A stretch of DNA of 64,000 nucleotides, taken from contig BCIV01000008.1 in assembly GCA_001600055.1 (NCBI GenBank), positions 620,001 through 684,000 on the forward strand, written 5' to 3'. The stretch comes from Filobasidium wieringae. Lineage: Eukaryota > Basidiomycota > Tremellomycetes > Filobasidiales > Filobasidiaceae. A model generated the notes under the pieces. It was not told the origin of the DNA and ran no database searches. It saw only the letters and a list, made by a program, of their open reading frames with translations. A program made the translations under genes and the position numbers. How positions within the stretch are numbered: position 1 is the stretch's first letter; every line of letters begins with the position of its first letter. Of the stretch, positions 59,651 to 64,000 are shown one piece after another.

Positions 59651-62634
59651 CTTTGCTGCTCGTACACGAGAATTTGAAAAATACGTACCTATATTGTCCT
59701 ATCCCTCATGATGACTAAAACTTCTCTTCTACGAGTTCTGCTCCTGATTTGGCGAACTGCTCGATGACTTGCTGGAGGATCTATATCAATCTGGATATGA
59801 AGGACTGAACGCTGCTTTCAATTGCTTGGTAGTCGGACGAAAGGAAACGCCAAATGTCTTCTGATGGGCAATTCAATCCCTTTCTCTCTTCTTTCAAGAG
59901 GTTGCTGCCGAATCGAATCGTGCCTAACTCTCTCGGCAGAGGTGACGTACAGGGCGAGAAACGCTCAAGTGGTCTTCCAAGCGAAAGGTTTCGTATCGTG
60001 ATTACAGTAGTGTACAACTCAAAACACAGATGGCCCCTCCTTACAACGTGGGTACTCCTTGTCAGGTCACACACAGGTCGACTGGGGATCGGAACAGAGC
60101 GGTCAAGGACTGGGGAGCCAGAAGCGAGAACAAGAGATTCGAGTCGGGCGACGTCGCCTTTCTTACGCAGACTTTTGGTGGCTTGCGCTCGAATGTGGGA
60201 TGGGGGTAAAAAGCGGATATTATCTACGGGCCCCACGGCTACACCCTTTCCTGTCCGTCCGTAAGCCCTGACAAAGGTCGCCGTTGGCTTCCTGTCTCTT
60301 GACTCGTTGCCATGGCCTCTTGGGCGATAACGTTGTCTTATGATCCCAACAGTCAAGTTCGTGAACGAGCTTGTCCCCGCTACGTTCGGACCGGTCACCG
60401 ACCGCGTTTCTCAGGTACCATTGTACGGTTAGATAGCTGCGATTGTCTCGTGGCACTCGCTGGGAACCTGAGCTGATCGGGTCAGTCACCATTCCCTTGC
60501 GTAGTCATCCTTTGTACTGCAAGTATGCTTGTCATGATTTCTCATGATTGATCCTCAAGACACGCTATCGCTGAAGCAGCCCAGTACTCGCTACCTCGGG
60601 CTCCTTCCTTATCATCAAACCGTGGGTCCGCGTCACTCGACCGTCCAAGTTTCAGCCACTGAAAGCTAGCGTTCATTCGTGAAGGCAACCTTCCACCTGT
60701 AGCGAATCAGATTCCAGCGCTCTTTGTATCCGTTCATTCATCGTCTGTGTCGAATTTGCGTCCGATGATCTGGTTCCCCGAATTCCGGAAGGTTTCCTGC
60801 TAACGGATGCAAAAATATTGTTTCTGCAGTCCACATCCAGACAAGGTCGCCGATCATTGCGGCTTTTTACATGCTACAGGCTTGGTGGATGCTGTCTTTA
60901 AGCCGTTCGTAGTGGGTGTTTCGAGAAGTTCGGTATTTAGTTACGGGAGCCGTGAGAAGAATTACAAGCTAGCTGTTTAGGCTTGAGGATCGTGCACATG
61001 GTCGAGGAGATGCGTTCCAGCAGATTCAGAACAGATTTCGTAGAATGAAGGAATCAAGAGCTTGGATGCGGGATGAGTTGTATAGCACGGAAAAGGACGT
61101 CCTGGGTAGGGCATGTCCCTACTATTAAGTGTGAAAGTCTGTTTGTTTGATGCATTGCTGGGGTTTAGGATCATCCTCCTTAGACCCTGAAACCGATAGG
61201 CTAGAGGGACACGATCCGTATGCGCCTGGCACACTTGACGATTATTGGTATTACGATAACCTTTAAACTTTCTGAGCAACATTGAAAGCTTAATTTGATA
61301 TCTTAATGAGACGTTGCCTGAACGTCTCAAAAACGATTGCCCATAGGTCGCACTATAGGCTGTCCCTAGTGAACGATCTAGTGCCGCCAGTTGATTGCAT
61401 TGAGACCGATGACTTGCGCTGAGGGATCACGACTTCTATGACGGAGTTATTGAGAGAGGTAATTTCCGGTGTCGTTTCATGATGGAATGGAATAACAACG
61501 AGTCGACATATTGCCGAAATCACATGTTCATGGTCGACAACTCGTTGGATCTTGAAGGAGATCACCGCGGGCGACAGCGCAGCTGTATCATGCATGTATG
61601 CAGACAGATGACTTGAATTGACGGACGTGAGACCGTTAACGATTAACGCCTGCAAGCTGAATTTACTTTGCGATCCATTCTACCGCCCATCGTCTGACAG
61701 AAGAGGAGTACGGTATCGTTGTCGCTACCATGGGCGATAACAGGTGGCGGTTTCCGGCTGCAAGGCTGATGATTCTCGGTATTCGACACAAGTTAGAGAT
61801 TTCATGTAAGCCAGATATACCCTGCTGTAAATCATTTGTTCACTTAATGCAACCATTCATCCGTGCGGTAGAGCTCAACTAAATGGCCACTTTCATGTCG
61901 CGCAGTTCTGAAACAAGGTAGCCGGGATCACTATGCGGCAAGAGCTGGCACTTGCTCTGTGATGCACATGACTATTCCAAGATCTGGAGAATAGTCAAGG
62001 ATCATACAGTTGGCTGGTTGCTGCTAGTGAGCGTGACGGAGAATCAGATCAAGGTCGTTGCGTTGGCAGTCGCTCAGTTATCAGTCAGCTCGCTTCATAA
62101 TCATAACCACGATCATCTCACACCTCGCTACTCCCCATTCTCCGCACCTTTCTGTTTCAACATCAACGCGGGATCATCGTTCTGACTCCGTGCTTGCTCC
62201 TGCAGTTCCTTCTCCTTGTTCACCCTGTAGAGCGCAAGGATGATCTACAGGAGATCGGATTTGCTTATATTGGCCTGCCGATCTCCAGGTGGTCCGGTTG
62301 AGATCTCGCTCGCAGTGCCGTACTGTAAGCGGCGTTCGGGCAGGGTCAACGCGCGCTACCAAAGAAAACCAGTGCAAGGCAGCTGTCCGCCAAGTCGAAA
62401 TTGCAATATCTCGCCCCTTTGATGCGATTCGGCAGTTTGCTTTCTTTCTCAACACCAAATCTCGACCCTTTCAACTCTCTCACAATCCCCTTCTCTGCCA
62501 TCCTCCTCAAATCGTTGCTGGTTGCTCGCCAGCTTCGAGTCGGACGGCATGGTGTGGTCAACCTAGACTTCTCCCCTGGTCGCAACCCATCAAGACATCA
62601 CCCATAGACACACGTGCAATTCTTATCCACCATT
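57662..62634. other. Long non-coding stretch between two divergent genes
   Basis: Almost 5 kb with no gene I can support on either strand, by far the longest gap outside the islands. A purine-rich GA tract lies at about 57797-57842 and is C/T-rich on the minus strand, like the leader of the CBM21 gene. A (CT)29 run is at 59589-59646. Plus-strand sequence from about 62390 to 62630 is pyrimidine-rich before the gene at 62635. It may hold large promoters, long leaders with introns, or non-coding RNAs. Confidence 0.4.
59589..59646. repeat. (CT)29 microsatellite
   Basis: An uninterrupted run of 29 CT units, 58 bp. Uninterrupted dinucleotide runs of this length are unstable, so the copy number is likely to vary between isolates. 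An arginine/glutamate repeat frame on the minus strand over it is an artefact. Confidence 0.97.
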
Positions 62635-64000
62635 ATGACCATCTCTTCTACATCCCTGTCTCTCTTCCGCCGATTCTCCAGAAAATCCAAACGTCAAGTA
62701 CAACAACCAGAATCAGATGTTCAACTACAGCCTGTCGAGCTAACACCACGGCCAACTATAATACAAAATGAACCACAACAGCAGAAAGGCACCCGCAAGC
62801 GTATAGCTGAAGGAGGTATACAGTCGGACGAGACACCTCGTCCCTCTACAATCTCAACGAGGAAGGTAGCCTTTGAAGAAGTGTCTAAACAGCAACTTGC
62901 CGCCGGAAAGGGGATAGCCTTGCTACCGTGAGTCAAAACTTGATGACATCTGCTCGACGCCTTTGGCTGACGGTATTGCTTTTACTTCTATTCATGCCTC
63001 GCTTGCGGTTTTTGACGTCAACGGCGCGTCCTTCAACTATTCCAGTCACGACGAGAATTATCTCAACCTGAAGATCAATGGGTTTGGCGAGACACTGAGC
63101 TTCCCCAAGTCGTTTTCTCAGCATGATTTGGAAGGAGAAATTCAAGAAGGTCCGGCGAGATATCCTACCAATCCCCATCATCTCGCTCGTACCACCATTA
63201 TCCAGCAGAATATGACTGCAACTCCGCCCAGCAAAAAGCTTGTGAAGAGGCCTCCAATTGATAGAGACCACAAGCCAACTGCTATCGATACCAGCCGAAC
63301 GACTCGGTCGACTGGGGACTCTCGCAATCGAACTCGTTCGGAGGATGGCATAGCTCTTCACGAAAAGCGAGATGAAATGGCGAAGATGTCACCTTGGAGA
63401 ACATGGGGACGAAGGAGTGGCGATAAGGCAGCGCGCAGTGATGCACCTCCTTCCGCCTGGAACGGCAATATAGTCTCAATTGAGCAGGCTCCTGTCCTTC
63501 CTCCGCCTCCTAGTTCGTTCATCAGCAGACGTCTTACGAAAAGCATCAGTTTCACTAGATCTCGACCGGATAGATACCTTGGTCAAGAAAGGTCGTCTTT
63601 TACTGTGGAAGGCCTGCCCGATACTGTTAGTCGACAGCAGAAACAGCAGGTTTATGGTGGACAGGGATATGAACTGGGGTGGCATCCCAATCAGTCAATT
63701 CAGCCCTACATTCTACTCCGTCCGCTATCTCCATTGGAATTGCCATCAGGCGGAGAGATGCTAGATGATCCTAAAGAAGTGATCGTCTCGTCACCAGATC
63801 CTTTGTCTCCGGAAACTCCGCTATCCACGAAAGAAGGTGTTGAATCTGAAGATTGGCATGGTGCTGGCTCTACTGATACCCATGCGACCACCGTATATGC
63901 CGAATCTAGATTCAGTATCGATTCGAACTGTACACCTGCTCTTAGCATGATGACAGCTTCCTTCTCTCCGAACATGGGTCCCGTTCGTCATCACTCTATC
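62635..64000 (+). CDS. Unrecognised protein, N-terminal part (runs off the right edge)
   Basis: Exon 1 is 62635-62927, starting MTISSTSLSLFRRFSRKSKR. A GTGAGT donor at 62928 pairs best with the TTCCAG acceptor at 63045, giving a 118-nt intron in phase. Exon 2 is then open from 63046 to the end of the window. The protein so far is about 415 residues: a basic start, Gln/Pro-rich stretches, Arg/Lys patches (RRLTKSISFTRSRP), PVLPPPPSSF and Ser/Thr/Pro-rich sequence. It looks mostly disordered; no domain is recognised. The segment 62940-63040, treated as intron, is also open in one frame, so a different join cannot be excluded. Confidence 0.6.

Noticed and set aside
59176..59667. Minus-strand ORF with a long Arg-Glu repeat
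   Set aside because: The repeat is simply the reverse strand of the (CT)29 microsatellite; the rest of the frame shows no protein-like features.
1..64000. CRISPR array, bacterial operon or ribosome-binding sites
   Set aside because: The sequence is clearly eukaryotic (spliceosomal introns in almost every gene), and no regular repeat-spacer array is present.

Overview
The window is nuclear DNA from an intron-dense fungus. Nearly every gene is broken by many introns of about 50-80 nt, mostly GTNNGT...(C/T)AG, and coding exons lie close together on both strands. The gene set (a white-collar-2 type PAS/GATA factor, two ferric reductases, CPSF100, Mo25, Pol32, Nup133, BuGZ, gankyrin) and the intron style fit a basidiomycete, most likely a Tremellomycetes yeast of the Cryptococcus/Kwoniella type. 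This placement is inference from gene content and structure, not from a search.

Layout: 1-274 (-) start of a Bud6/Aip3 gene; 572-4301 (+) BTB protein; 4886-8629 (+) very large ferric reductase; 8823-10008 (-) unknown conserved-looking gene; 10676-11802 (+) phosphopantetheinyl transferase; 12539-14484 (+) RING plus coiled-coil protein of Zip3/RNF212 type; 14603-16128 (-) BuGZ/ZNF207 homologue; 16397-20917 (+) Nup133; 21277-22333 (-) Pab2/PABPN1. Then comes an accessory island, about 22.3-29.9 kb, with minisatellites, a 40-bp palindrome and two oppositely oriented members of one unrecognised gene family. 29878-32277 (-) white collar 2; 32796-35949 (-) CFT2; 36435-37781 (+) FAD amino-acid oxidase-like (Tda3/FOXRED1 type); 38425-40089 (+) Mo25; 40457-43522 (+) CNNM/Mam3 transporter. 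A second, smaller island, 43.5-45.6 kb, holds a disrupted ORF and an intronless TET/JBP-like dioxygenase. 45630-47622 (-) Pol32; 48088-49334 (+) Nas6/gankyrin; 49918-52364 (+) second ferric reductase; 52545-53920 (-) Utp30/RSL1D1; 54344-57661 (-) PP1-targeting CBM21 protein; a 5-kb non-coding stretch with a (CT)29 tract; and 62635-64000 (+) the start of an unrecognised gene.

Most of the window is housekeeping. Several genes are arranged as divergent pairs that probably share promoters (BUD6/BTB, unknown/PPT, BuGZ/NUP133, CFT2/TDA3, POL32/NAS6). The two ferric reductases suggest high-affinity iron uptake; the second has two exact ATCAGATAA sites upstream, the recognition sequence of fungal iron-regulatory GATA factors. 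The candidates for something new are the TET/JBP-like dioxygenase island and the paired paralogue island. Exon joins given here were read by hand; each was checked for reading-frame phase but not against transcripts.
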